From Neostapfia colusana (lineage: Eukaryota; Streptophyta; Magnoliopsida; Poales; Poaceae): a DNA stretch of 64,000 bases. A program made the translations under genes and the position numbers. The DNA lies in assembly GCA_030760725.1 (NCBI GenBank), contig JASWHV010000011.1, forward strand, positions 12,363,501 through 12,427,500. Direction: 5' to 3'. This document shows positions 23,938 through 35,602 of this stretch, piece by piece. Positions within the stretch are counted from its first letter, which is position 1. Every line of letters begins with the position of its first letter. The notes below the pieces were generated by a model that did no database searches, was not told where the DNA came from, and saw nothing but the letters and a program-made list of their open reading frames with translations.

Positions 23938-24058
23938 TGTGCGTGTGTGCTAGCAAGGACACGTTCAAGGGCTGAACGTGGACTCGATGCGTAGTCTACG
24001 CCCGTGAGTGTAGACTGGACTTATTTTGATGTAAACATGTTCATAAACTTGTTTATGT

Positions 24059-24064
24059 AATAAA
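24059..24064 (+). terminator. AATAAA polyadenylation signal, B 5' LTR
   Basis: AATAAA about 100 bp before the LTR end, at the position expected for the end of R. The same signal is at 35490-35495 in the 3' LTR, where it would end the genomic transcript. Confidence 0.6.
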
Positions 24065-24170
24065 ATTTTGTTTCCGCTTTGTACCTTTGACGTGTGTTAT
24101 ACGGTGCTGTGCAACGCAGCACCCCTCAGTGTGATCTTGGCTCGACAAGACCGTGGGGTCGTGTCAGCGT

Positions 24171-24182
24171 TGGTATCAGAGC
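24171..24182 (+). other. Primer-binding site of B (initiator tRNA-Met)
   Basis: TGGTATCAGAGC, four bases after the LTR end (24166), complementary to the 3' end of initiator tRNA-Met. Confidence 0.93.
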
Positions 24183-25663
24183 CCGCTTGAGGTTTAACGC
24201 ACTACAAAGGTCATCTTTTTCAAAAATCCAGTGAGGAACGAGTTAGTAGCCCATATAAGGATGTTATTAGTATATAGAAAGTGGCATATTGACTTATTTG
24301 ATTATGTCGTAAAATCATGCATCTCGGGACGTTCATGTCTTGGGGGGTGCACGTAAGCGCTGTCCACCAGTGCGCACAAGCTGAAGGGTGGAGCCCCACG
24401 GGTGGCAGGTAACCCGACCCGCTTTGATATCCTCTGTGACTCTTCATGTCGTTTGGGGTATTCGAGCAATGTCTGTCCCTGGCGTGCGTGGTGCAACTTG
24501 GGAGACCCCGTCACATGGTTTGAAACGTGAACACGTAACTCAAGGCGTGTTTGGCTTGAGAACATCCGGGCGAGTGATGACGGCCGGGTGTACGAATTGT
24601 ATGGATTCCGGGCTCGGTGTGCAGCCGAGTCTGACGATTGCTTGAGTTTCCTGCAGGTAGGCTGACCAAGAAACAGTAGACGTGTAGCATCCGTGTGCGA
24701 GTGACGTTTAGTGCCACTGAATTAACGAAGCCGGCTAAGTCAGGTATAGGTTTTTCTTTGTGAGGACGTAGTACCGACATGCTCTGGTGACGCATCGACG
24801 TCACACCCAACTAAATGAACAACTTCATTGTAAAAACTTGGAGGTTTTGATCCAAAGCACTAAAACTTGATGTAACTCTTTCCCTTAATCAGGATATTCA
24901 AAGTTAACAAGTTTTCAACTTATAGGTTGTTAAGGACAGAGTACTCTGGTTTCATCTGAATTAGCGGTGAAGTTGATCAGAGGTTAGAGGTTGAGTTCTT
25001 TCGAGGTTGGGGTCATATGATACATTTCTGGAAAGCTTTGGAAGAGCTTTAAAACTTTTCGGTTGAGGTCTAGAGGTGTTTCATCCTTAACCAATCGAAA
25101 AATGCAGTAGAGGTGAAACTGTCCAGAAAACAGGACAGAGCAAAGACTCTCTGTAGACTCTCTGTAAATTAAGCATAACATCCTGCTTAAAAATCCAAAA
25201 ATAGAAAATGAGGTAGTTCTGGAAAGCTTATGATATGGGTTACAACTTTGTAACAGAAAGTTGTGTCAGATTAGGAACAGAATTAACTGGAATTCTTGGA
25301 TCAAATCAGTACCTAAAGCAGGGAGGTGCTGTCCAATTGTCTCCAGAAATTCTGTTAACTTTGACCTCTCATAATTTTTGAACCAGGACAGATCTTAGGC
25401 CAAGCAAATACTTTCTGGAAATCTATTGAAGTTATATTTAACTTTGATGTTGATCTCCAGAATTGGTTTTGCATTTAACATTGCCTAAATCAGGTTGAAA
25501 TGGAAACTGGTCAGGGCTGTCATGGGAACAGCAGATCAGCAGTCAAATTTGTGTAAAAATTTGAACTCTTTTTCCAAGTTTTATGGGTTCAATGACATAT
25601 GCTATAACTCAGTGGTTTACTGTTTAAATAAATATTTGACATTTCTCAAATATATTTTTACAG
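24183..25663 (+). other. Leader of element B, no gene seen
   Basis: About 1.5 kb of untranslated leader, with no conserved frame. It is collinear with E's leader (57690-58887, inverted). It ends in a pyrimidine-rich stretch and TTTTTACAG directly before the accessory ORF's ATG, so it may contain an intron. Confidence 0.65.
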
Positions 25664-26608
25664 ATGACAGCAGATAAACAGTTGGAGAACGGGTGGGTGG
25701 TGTCCCACTGTTCTCACCGTAGCGGCTATCCGGAAGCATTGAGGCGTATGCTTCAATATTTTGGGTACAACCAGATGCCGCAGTACTTCGCCAAGGAAGA
25801 AGGCAAAGAGGGGAACAAGACGTGGACAATCCATGTCGAAGTCCCTGCAGGACCTACGCCACCCGGTTGGGTGCCGTTCACCATCACGGTGAGAGGAAGA
25901 CAACAGGAAGGGATGTGGCAAGTGGCAGCCCGTAACACCATGTCACGTTTCTGCCAACTACACGTGCAAGCTATGGAGGGCACTCCATACGCGCTCGTTC
26001 CGGTGGACGGATGGGCTCAGCATGTGTGGTAAAAGAGGTACCTGGAGGCAACGGACCCGAGTTGCCCAAGGTACAACCCCGCGGAGGCAAATCTCAGCCT
26101 CCATATGAGGGCGGGAAACGCCGTGATGGACAGCCAAGCTGTTCATACGGAGCATCTCGCCACAAAGCTCAAGGAGAGCACGAGCCGTGGAGACCATTTC
26201 GAGAGTGCTCACAGCGCACTCCGCAATGTGCTCTTTCCGACTATCAAGCGACTGAATGAACAACATAATCAGTTGCATCGACTGAAGAAGGCGAAGAGGA
26301 AAATCCGTGTCGACATCGCGGCGTTGCAAGAACTGGTACAGAGTCTGACCCAGCAGAACGAGGAACTTACTCAAGAGCGGGACGATGCTATTGAGGAAGG
26401 GCAAGGCTGGGAAGAATACTACAACCAGGCCATGGACGAGGTGCATGCTCTGCAGGACCTCGTACCTCCGGTATTGGGTATACCGGTGGTCTTGGGTCTT
26501 CCAGCAATGGGAGAACCCGGGATGGGAGAAGAGGTGGTAGATCCAGAGCCACCAGCAGAGGTACCGGAGGAGGACGACCCAAAGGAGGTCGAGTTCTACT
26601 CCGAGTAG
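25664..26608 (+). pseudogene. Accessory ORF before gag (orf0-like), one in-frame stop
   Basis: A single frame of about 314 codons, starting MTADKQLENGWVVSH and ending VEFYSE, is cut only by TAA at 26030-26032. Residues about 20-105 show the order helix (EALRRMLQYFG), strand (MPQYFAKEEG), strand (TWTIHVEVP), strand (VPFTITVRGR), helix (WQVAARNTMSRFCQL). That is the topology of a double-stranded RNA-binding domain. Residues about 160-255 form a strong coiled coil rich in K, E, Q and L (for example LQELVQSLTQQNEELTQERD). The C-terminus is acidic and proline-rich. Extra ORFs before gag are known in some rice chromoviruses (RIRE3/RIRE8, recalled, not checked). The dsRBD idea is my inference. E, otherwise collinear here, lacks this ORF; C also lacks it. 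Confidence 0.75.
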
Positions 26609-26879
26609 GGGGTTACAGTTGCCATGTAGGGCAGCTAGGGTAGTGCAGCCCAAATTTTGTAATCAGTGACATGTCGAGTAGACAGTAGCGATGTATAGGT
26701 AGTGACGACATGAGCACGACTTCTCGGAGATCCGAGAATAATGTATCTTGTATAAAGTTTATGCTTTATCAATATATGTGAATGTTGTGCAAATTAATCA
26801 TGTGTCACTTCAATACCTACTGTTACATATGGAATTTTAAGTAAGACATGTGCTAATCGCTGCTGTTTTGAATTTCAGA

Positions 26880-28590
26880 ATGACGCGTACTCGTGCCAAC
26901 CCTGATGTTGGGGGTACTAGCCAAGGGGGAGAGACCTCCCAACAGCCTCCCGAGGACCCCTCGGGACAGCAGCAGCAACAGCAGCAACAGCAACAGCAAA
27001 CACCACCACCGCCACTGCCAACAGTTACATTGGCCGACATCGTCGCGGCAATGGCGGGTTCACATCAGCAGCACACGGAGTTGCTGCAAACACTTATCGC
27101 CAATACGTCTCGCCCAGAGAGACGTCAAGACCGTGAGGAGCGTCAACAGAGCTCCTACTCCGACTTCCTGGTGACTCATCCCCCTGTATTCTCAAGGGCG
27201 GATGAATCTCTTGACGCGGACAACTGGCCCCGCGCAATAAAGATGAAGTTCGGGCTGCTCCAGATAAGTGAGCAGCGCAAGACTCAGTTCGCGGTCCAGC
27301 AGCTCCAAGGATCCGCGAGCACGTGGTGGGCAAACTTCTGTGCTTCACAGCCCACCGATCGAGTTATGACATGGACGGAGTTCCAGACGGCCTTCAGGGC
27401 CTATCACATACCGCCAGGTTTGATGAAGAGGAAGACGCAGGAGTTCTTACACCTGCAACAAGGGAGCCGGAACGCGCTGGAATACTCCAGGGCGTTCAAC
27501 GATCTCGCGCTCTACGCGTCGTATCAAGCAGATACTGACGAGAAGCGACGGGACCACTTTTACCAGGGGCTTAACCCGCTCCTGAAGGACAAGTTGGCAA
27601 TGTTCAATCGCGGCAGCCTCAACGACATCATTGATGCTGCGATTGTTCAGGAGGACTCCGGCAAGGAGTTAGCGGCGGCGGAGAGAAAGCGAAGCGTGCC
27701 GCAGAGCAGCGGAGAAGGAGGCGGTCCTTCTCAGAAGTTTCGGATGGTGAATCGCCCACCATCAGGTCCACGCTGGCAGCCACCACAGCGGTCGATGCCG
27801 TTCTGCAGTCGGCCGTACTCTTCAACGGCATTCAGGCCGGCACTGCCAGTACCACCTCCGCAAAAACAGCAGCAGCGGGCGATGCCGCGTGCGTATGCAC
27901 CTCAGCAGCTTATGCCGGGCTTTCGTTCCCCGAGCACTACACCAGCAGCGGCCACATGTTACAAGTGTGGTCGTCCAGGACACTTCGCAAGCAGTTGCTC
28001 GGAGAGGCAAGGCGGCGGAGTGGCACCACAGTTTCTGGGGAGGAATCAACCCCGGAACCCTACAAATGCGCGGCGGGCAAACCCTAGGCCCGGCACAGTC
28101 CACCAGCTTGCCATAGAGGACGTGCCGGAGGGTGAGCCAATCCGTGCGGGTATGTTCCAACTCCACCAGCATCCCGCCATAGTACTATTTGATTCAGGCG
28201 CCACACATAATTTTATTAGCCAAGCTTTCATTGCTAAACACAGCTTACCAATACTACCTACCGATAGTCCATATTTAATTTGTTCACCGGGTGGGAAAAT
28301 TTCAGCAAGCGTAATGATTTCCAAAGCACCATTTTGCTTAGCGGGTAGACTGTACCCCACGTCTCTCATTATCTTAGAGAGACAGAAGGTCGATGTCATC
28401 CTAGGGATGTCGTGGTTAACCCGCCACGGCGCTGGTTTAGACACCGTCCTTCGAGTCGTGCACTTAAACTCAGAAGTGCACGGGTCTCACTCATTATTTC
28501 TGGACAGTCCAGAAATAAAACTTTCAAGTGTCTATCAATCCACCACCATCAGATTGGAAGATATTCCAGTGGTCCGAGAGTCCCTGACGT
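26880..28590 (+). CDS. gag: gag-protease of element B
   Basis: The start at 26880 (MTRTRANPDVGG) sits one base after TTTCAG. The longer frame's earlier Met at 26850 would lie in the probable intron, so I reject it. Next is a run of 11 glutamines from CAG/CAA codons, the Gag core (LDADNWPRAIKMKFGLLQ, STWWANFCAS, FRAYHIPPGLMKRKTQEFL), a CCHC knuckle (CYKCGRPGHFASSC, about residues 358-371) and an aspartic protease with intact DSGATHNFIS and DVILGMSWL. After IPVVRE (about 28580) a small net deletion shifts the frame into an off-frame tail. The true frame continues as pol. Confidence 0.9.
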
Positions 28591-31444
28591 ATTCCCGGAC
28601 GATTTGCCGGGGATGCCGCCCGATAGAGAGGTGGAGTTCAAGATTAAACTTGCACCGGGAACCATGCCGATATCCTGAAGGCCGTACAAGATGACGCCCA
28701 AGGAGTTGGCTGAACTGAAGACTCAGCTCACGGACCTTCTGGAGAAGGGTTTTATTAGGCTGAGCTCCTCACCATGGGGCTGTTCGGCATTATTTGTAAA
28801 GAAGAAGGATGAGACGTTGTGGCTTTGCATGGACTATCGTCCCTTAAATGCCGTAACCATCAAGAACAAGTACCCGTTGCCACAGATCGACATTTTGTTT
28901 GATCAGTTGGTCGAAGCAAAGATCTTTTCCAAAATGGACTTAAGATCCGGGTACCATCAGATTAAGATAAGGGCCGAGGACATTCCGAAGACGGCTTTCT
29001 CGACGAGGTATAAACTTTATGAATACCTGGTCATGTCCTTCGGCCTCACCAATGCTCCAGCTCACTTCATGTACTTAATGAAATCGGTATTCATGCCGGA
29101 GCTGGACAAGTTTGTCGTGATTTTCATCGACGACATACTGGTATATTCCAAGTCAGAGAAAGATCACAAGAAACATCTGCGTATAGTCTTGCAACGGCTG
29201 CGGGATCACAAGTTATACGCGAAATTCAGCAAATGCGAGTTTTGGATATCGCAAGTGCCTTTTCTCGCGCATATCATCTCAGCGGAGGGTATCGCTGTGG
29301 ACACGAGCAAGATCACTCAAGTGCTGAATTGGGAATCCCCCAGAACTGTTCACGAGGTACGGAGTTTCCTCGGATTCGCGGGATATTATTGAAGGTTCAT
29401 TCCGAACATCTCGAAGATTGCCAAGCCTATGACGGAGCTGCTGAAGATGGCTACCAAATATGTTTGGAGTCCAACATGTGAAGCAGCATTCAAGGCTTTA
29501 GTCAAGCACCTGACATCAGCACCAGTTTTGGTGCAGCCAGACACAACAAAACCGTTCGATGTGTACTGTGATGTATCCGGCATTGGGCTCGGATGTGTGC
29601 TGATGCAAGACCGAAGAGTGGTCGCGTATGGATCACGGCAGCTTAGAAACCATGAGCAGAATTATCCAACCCACGACTTGGTGCTCGCTGCCGTGGTACT
29701 TGCACTGAAAATGTGGAGTCACTATCTACTGGGTAACCTCGTACATTTATATACCGACCACAAAAGCCTCAAGTACATATTCACTCAGAAGGAGCTGAAC
29801 ATGAGGCAGCGAAGATGGTTGGAACTGATAAAGGATTACGAAATAGAGATCAATTATCATCCGGGCAAGGCAAACGTAGTGGCAGATGTGCTGAGCCGCA
29901 AGTCACACCTCAACAATCTGACCATCACACCGTTGGAAGAGAGCGAACCACCACTGCATGTGATTCCACATGGAGCTCTCTACAATTTAGCTTTGATCCC
30001 CACCATCCGTGAAGAGATAGCGGCAGCCCAGAAGAATGACAAGGGCATGTCACATTTGCGGAGATGTGTAGACAGTGGGGAGCTGAAATGTTTCCGGAAG
30101 GACGGAGACGGCGTCCTATGGTTCAAGGACCGGATCGTCATTCCCCATAACCCGGAATTACGGAAGAAGATCTTTGATGAGGCTCACTTGTCAAAGTTTT
30201 CTATTCACCCCGGCAGCAACAAAATGTATCAAGAACTCAGAAGCAAGTTTTGGTGGACATGGATGAAGCGTGAGACTGCAAAATACGTGTCCGAGTGTGA
30301 TACATGTCGAAGGGTGAAGGCAGACCATATGCGGAAACCGGGACTGCTGCAACCACTGGGCATTCCTGCCTGGAAGTGGGAGGATGTGAGCATGGACTTC
30401 ATCGTCGGTTTACCCACCACTTTTCAGAAGCATGATTCTGTGTGGGTGATCGTCGATCGGCTCACCAAAGTTGCCCATTTCATCCCGGTCAACACAAACT
30501 ACAACGCCAAGAAGTATGCTGAACTGTACATCTCACGGATCCTATGCTTGTACAGCGTACCCCGTACCATCATATCGGATCGGGGCACTTTATTTGTGTC
30601 CCGTTTTTGGGAGCAGCTGCACGCTGCATTGGGGACGAAGCTGATCCGTAGTTCAGCATACCACCCTCAGACGGATGGGCAAACCGAGCGGGTAAATCAG
30701 ATCCTAGAAGACATGCTACGAGCTTGCGCTATCAACCACGGCAAGAATTGGGATGATCACTTGCCGTTAGCCGAGTTCTCGTACAATAATGGGTACCAAG
30801 CCAGCATCAAGATGGCGCCCTACGAGGCGCTATACGGGAGAAAATGCCGCACACCATTGAATTGGTGTGAGTCTGGCGAAAGGGTTACCTTCGGGATTGA
30901 TCTTGTCAACAACGCGGAAGAGAAGGTTCGACTGATTCAAGCGAACCAAAAAGCCGCCCAATCCCGTCAGAAACAATATGCGGACCGGAGAAGACGCCCA
31001 TTGCAATTCAAAGTCGGGGATCACGTATATCTACGTGTGTCTCCAATGAAGGGCATAAACAGATTTGGGGTGAGAGGAAAGTTGGCACCCCGATTCATAG
31101 GTCCATTTCAGATTACCGAAAGATGTGGATCAGTGGCATACCGGCTAAAATTACCAGAAGCACTTTCATGTGTGCACGACGTCTTTCACATTGCCCAGCT
31201 GAGGAAGTGTCTCAAGCTATCAACTACCATTCAGCTGGAAGACATTGAAGAACTGCAACCGGATCTCACCTATCGAGAGGAACCGGTGCAGATTATTAAT
31301 GAAAAGGCCCGAACCACACGCCACCGTACGTTGTGGTTCTACAAGGTTCTATGGAGTAATCACTCCGTGGACGAAGCGACATGGGAGAGCGAAGGATTTC
31401 TTCGTGCTAGCTACCCTGACTTTTTCACGTCGCATATCCGGTAA
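28590..31444 (+). pseudogene. pol: pol of element B: RT, RNase H, integrase, chromodomain (three lesions)
   Basis: RT begins DVFPDDLPGMPPDREVEF and includes MDYRPLNAVTIKNKYPLP, MDLRSGYHQIKI, SFGLTNAPAHF and the catalytic FIDDILVYSK. RNase H has YCDVSG and YTDHKSLKYIF, but the catalytic glutamate position reads DLVLAAVV, a valine. Integrase has HLSKFSIHPG to ECDTCRRVK, then MDFIVGLP, IISDRGTLF and NQILEDML. The chromodomain ends VDEATWESEGFLRASYPDF. Lesions are the frameshift near 28580 and TGA codons at about 28676 and 29390. Both TGAs stand where relatives have arginine before another arginine, as expected for CGA changed by deamination of methylated CpG. From 29393 to 31444 the frame is open for over 670 codons. 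Confidence 0.94.
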
Positions 31445-31479
31445 TTTTTCCACCGTCCTCTCTCTCATTTTCACCTTAT

Positions 31480-31513
31480 AATCTCGGGATGAGATTCTTT
31501 TAAGGGGGAGGAA
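31480..31513 (+). promoter_or_regulatory. Polypurine tract of B with upstream palindrome
   Basis: AATCTC-GGGAT-GAGATT (31480-31496) is followed by TTTTAAGGGGGAGGAA up to the LTR start at 31514. The tract primes plus-strand DNA. The palindrome is shared with A, C and D. Confidence 0.88.
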
Positions 31514-34500
31514 TGTAAGGGCCTCAGTTTTTGACACATATTTGAAGTGTTCATCACCATACACACACACACCTCATTTGAGGAAAGTTGATGAACACAA
31601 ATGAAGAGCAAGTAACCACCATCAACATGCTCATTAGAGAACAAACTCTCATATTGCAAAAGTGGTATTTCCCACATGTGATATAGGTGGGATGGACATA
31701 TGAAAACTGCTACACATTGCTAAGGATGTCCATGCCAAGTTTCACCCAAATTCAAAACCTTTTTGAGGTCATTTTGGGTATAGTTAGAAAGAGGGCAGTT
31801 TGAAACCATATTCAAATTCAAACTGTTTTTATCCCATGAATTTAAAAGTGGGAGGCATATTCTTATTCAGCACATTTTTGTGAGCTCACACACCAAATTT
31901 CGCTCCATTTGGAGTTGATCTTGACATGAGCTAAGGGGGATAAATTCAAACTTTATTTGAATTCCAAACTGAACTTGTGCTGAAAATTCATTCAAACCAA
32001 ACCCAATTTGAATTCTAATAAATTCAAATGGCTCATGGGTGGATGATTTGAATCACCAGGGGTATTATGGGGCTCACTGTTTACAACAGTGATTAGGAGT
32101 AAATTTCAGAGGTTAAAACCCTGGGTGGGACCCACATGTCATAGAGAGAAGGAGGCAAAACTTGCACACAAAGTCACAGCCTCGGTGGGAAATTCCACCG
32201 AGCAGCTGTCGGCTGTGCCACCGAGCAACCACCGACGCCACCAGCTGCTTCCCCTCTACGCGCGCTGGCACCCAGGGCGGCTTACTCGCGCCTCCACGCG
32301 ACTGGCACCGCCTCAGCCGAGCAGGAGTCGGCCGGCTTTATCTTCTCGCGTGTGAACCCGAGCAGCGGCAGTTCTTCTCCCCGCAGCTCACTGCTCGATC
32401 GGGAAAACCAGCAAAACGACCTCCTCCTTCGTTCCTGAGCTGCTAGACAGCAACCTGAGAGCGCCCTCTACCTCCCCAACGCCATAAACCCCGAGCTCCG
32501 ACCTCCCTTGCCTGAAAACGATCGCCACCGCGGCGACCTAGCCTCAGCCGAGAATCAGGCGCCCGTGGACAGTGTTCCACAGGCGTTTTCATGGTCCAGC
32601 AAGAGAGGCAACAGGAGCGCGCGACCACCGTGCTGCTCTCCTCCAAGTTTGGAAGCAAACCGTGAAGAATCCATGGCGAATTCTCAGTTTTTGCTCCGGC
32701 GACCTTAAACTGAGCTTCCGGTACGGATCCTTCAAATTCTCGCTCTAAGATCCTTCTCTAGCTATCAAATATTGCACATAGACGGTGGACTAGCCGGCGA
32801 TCAAGTTTTTTTCTGCATCCGTGGCGTGAAACTGTCTAGAAGTGACAAATTTCGAGCTCGATCAAGGGCGGTCATGGCGGGCACGATCGGTCACACGGTG
32901 CCGACCGACTTGCCGCCATCTTTGAACCCTTTTGACACCTTGTCGAGCTTCCTAGAGGTACACTGATGCTATATGACCTATTATTCGAGGTTTTGGTGGG
33001 TTAGAACTCACGGCCGACGGCGCCGAACCTCAACCGAGGCCGCGGCACGTCGCCGGGCTATTTCCGGTGACCGCCAGCCCGAACTGACACCACCGACGTA
33101 TTCCTCGACGTCAACAACCCCCTGGCAGCGAGTTTCAGACCATAGGAGGTCCGCCAGCGGCAAGCCGGCGAGCTCCGGATCTGCTCCGGCGAGGGGCGGC
33201 GGCGCGGGCGCGTTGAGAGGTAGACGAAGCCGGCTGGCCCACGCGTCAGCGGCTGAAAAATTTAAATCGGGATCGGGTGTGGCCGGGATCGGCTGTGCTG
33301 GCGTGCAGGAACCCCGCAGACCACGGTGTGCCGTCGCGTCGGCGTGCGACACGTGTCCCCGGGGCCCACCCGCAAGTTTAAACTTTTTCCCTGATTTTCA
33401 GATTTCCTTCAAACTTCAAATCCTCATAACTTGAGCTAGAAAACTCCAAATCGAGTGAACCAAATTTTGTTGGATTCAGCTCTCTGAGCACTTTCCAGCA
33501 AATAAAGTTTCACTTCATGAAAATCCTTATTTCTTCAGAATTAATTCCTCAAATTTTAAACTGTTTGGAATTTTAACTGGAGCATCCTTTGGAGGAAAAT
33601 CCTGATATTTTGCTGGGATGTTCAGCAAAATATCGCTGAACTACCATAAAAATTTCAGATCCATTTGAGCTTATTTGATCCACCTAATGGTGTGATTAGT
33701 GAAACTGTTCCAGAGAAAATAGAAAAGGTTCAGAAACATTTTCAGAAATTTCTCTGAAATTGTTTAGCTCATATCTTTAGCTAGGAACCTTCAAATTAAG
33801 TGAGATCAACTCCATTAGAACCCTCTGAAAATCTAGTTTTCAGAAAGTCATAGTTTGTTTCATGAAAATCCTTAGAACACCCTAAGAGCCTTCAATTAAA
33901 GTCAAGGACATAATTAATTGTGGAGGGCTCAAATGAGCTTTGCTGCAACTAAAGCTTGACCAAGTCTCTGTTTAGGTTGTAACCAAGCCACAGTAAAAGT
34001 TTCACAGTCATTGGGCTTGTATAGTAAGAGTTATAGACTTCACAAGTTTAAAAGTTAATACAAATGTATTTAAATTAATACATGTACTGCTTCTATCATG
34101 TAGTTGCTAAGGTCGAGAAGGAACCCGAAGTCCTAGACTTCGTGACTCCGGAGGAGCAGCTAGCCTATGAGCAAGAGCAGCAAGGCAAGCTCCGGTTTGC
34201 ATTAACCTTTTTACAAGTTTTTTTTATTGTTTTGAGCACATACTTGATTACTTTATTCTTTGCATTAGAGTCTTGTTTGGAAACCCAACTGCATAGCCAA
34301 GAAAACCATGGGTTGGGTTTAGGATTGCAAACCCCGTTAGCTACTGCAATGCTAAGATAGAGTAGGTTTCGGTACAAGTCGAGTAGTTGGAACTACTCGC
34401 GAGAATAGGCTAGAGGCACATCGCTCGGGTAGAGATAGCACATGATACACATGGCAAGAGAAAATGAGACTGAGCGAAGAGTAAGGGCAGCAGGGCTTTG

Positions 34501-35597
34501 GGGCCTGTGTGCTATAGCTCCGCTTGTGTCGATTGAGGACCGAGCCGTGTGCGGGCCTGTTGAACAAGCTAGAACAGTACCGAAGACCTACCGGCTATAT
34601 GGGAACCGGGAAACCGATGTAACTCAGGTAGCTGGGTGTTGAGGCATAGCTGGTCGTTCAGAGGGTAGGTTGAGAGCTCGAGGTGTAAATCGGCTGGCGG
34701 CACGGACATGTGCGTGCAGATACCTCTTGCTCGGGACGATTGGACCGGTTCAACATTTGGCTAACGGGTGAAAGGTAGTTGCGTACGGCGTCCGTGATGG
34801 TTGTTGTAGGCAACATCGAGTACGGGCGTACGTGACGGGTTATTCGGGTAACCCTGCAGGTGTAAATCGATTATAATCGCCGTCCCTCGCGGTCAGTGAG
34901 TACCACTTGTTCACTGTACTGTGACGTAGAAAGAACAAGCTAGTTACATGTTAAAATGTTGCTGATTGAAAGATGGACTTGATTGTTAATGATTTGCTGT
35001 AGTTTAGAGCTAATTAAAGTTCCTTTCAACTTTGGGCAAAGTACATGAGAGAAATGCATTTCTTGTTTGATTGCGGCTCTCTCATGTGTCTTAGCGTAAG
35101 GTTCTCCACAACCTGCTGCTAAAACTTGAAAGTAAGGTTCTACTAATTAGGCGAGTCCTTGCAAATGATTTTTACCTCATGTAACCCATCACCCCTCATG
35201 TAGAAGTTCCATGTTTAGGTGAGACGGGTCAGACTTGCTGAGCCTTCATGCTCACTGCTTGTGTTTGAAGCTTTTGCAGGGTTCTATGAGGAAGGGACTC
35301 CCGAAGAGGAGATGAAACCCCAGGAGGGGAACCCTGTCGAGTGGGAGTCGTGCACGCCGCAGAGTTAGTGTGCGTGTGTGCTAGCAAGGACACGTTGAAG
35401 GGCTGAACGTGGACTTGATGCGTAGTCTACGCCCGTGAGTGTAGACTGGACTTATTTTGATGTAAACATGTTCATAAACTTGTTTATGTAATAAAATTTC
35501 GCTTCCGCTTTGTACCTTTGACGTGTGTTATACGGTGCTGTGCAACGCAGCATCCCTCAGCGTGATCTTGGCTCGACAAGACCGTGGGGTCGTGTCA
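31514..35597 (+). repeat. 3' LTR of element B
   Basis: Near-identical partner of 20081-24166, starting TGTAAGGGCCTC and ending CGTGTCA before the duplication ATAAT. It keeps the GC-rich core (about 32180-33370), acidic two-exon frame, stem-loop and AATAAA (35490-35495). Confidence 0.95.
34104..35368 (+). CDS. Candidate two-exon acidic ORF inside B 3' LTR
   Basis: Exon 1 is 34104-34184 (81 nt; ATG upstream in frame at 34082), ending CAGCAAG before GCAAGC. Exon 2 is 35280-35368 (89 nt) after CTTTTGCAG, ending CTPQS and TAG. The join is in phase and stop-free, with a few amino-acid changes from the 5' LTR copy. Confidence 0.48.
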
Positions 35598-35602
35598 ATA
35601 AT
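35598..35602. repeat. Target-site duplication of B, right copy (ATAAT)
   Basis: Identical to 20076-20080, directly after the B LTR end. Confidence 0.93.

Larger units (their letters stand above)
20081..24166 (+). repeat. 5' LTR of element B
   Basis: Starts TGTAAGGGCCTC and ends GGGGTCGTGTCA. It has an AT-rich first part, a GC-rich core (about 20740-21940) with non-conserved shadow frames, the candidate acidic two-exon frame (22674-23937), a conserved stem-loop (22949-22968) and an AATAAA signal (24059). No host gene fragment was recognised. Confidence 0.95.
20081..35597 (+). mobile_element. Ty3/gypsy chromovirus B, 15.5 kb, with accessory ORF
   Basis: Two LTRs of 4086 and 4084 bp flank, on the plus strand, a primer site (24171), an accessory ORF (25664-26608), gag-protease (26880), pol to 31444 and a polypurine tract (31502-31513), with duplication ATAAT on both sides. 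Over the first about 250 bp the LTRs differ at roughly five bases and a 4-bp CA-repeat indel, so it is young. Only a handful of lesions break the coding region. It landed inside A's RNase H codons. Confidence 0.97.

Noticed and set aside
24171..24182. tRNA fragment
   Set aside because: TGGTATCAGAGC is only the 12-base primer-binding site after an LTR; no cloverleaf.
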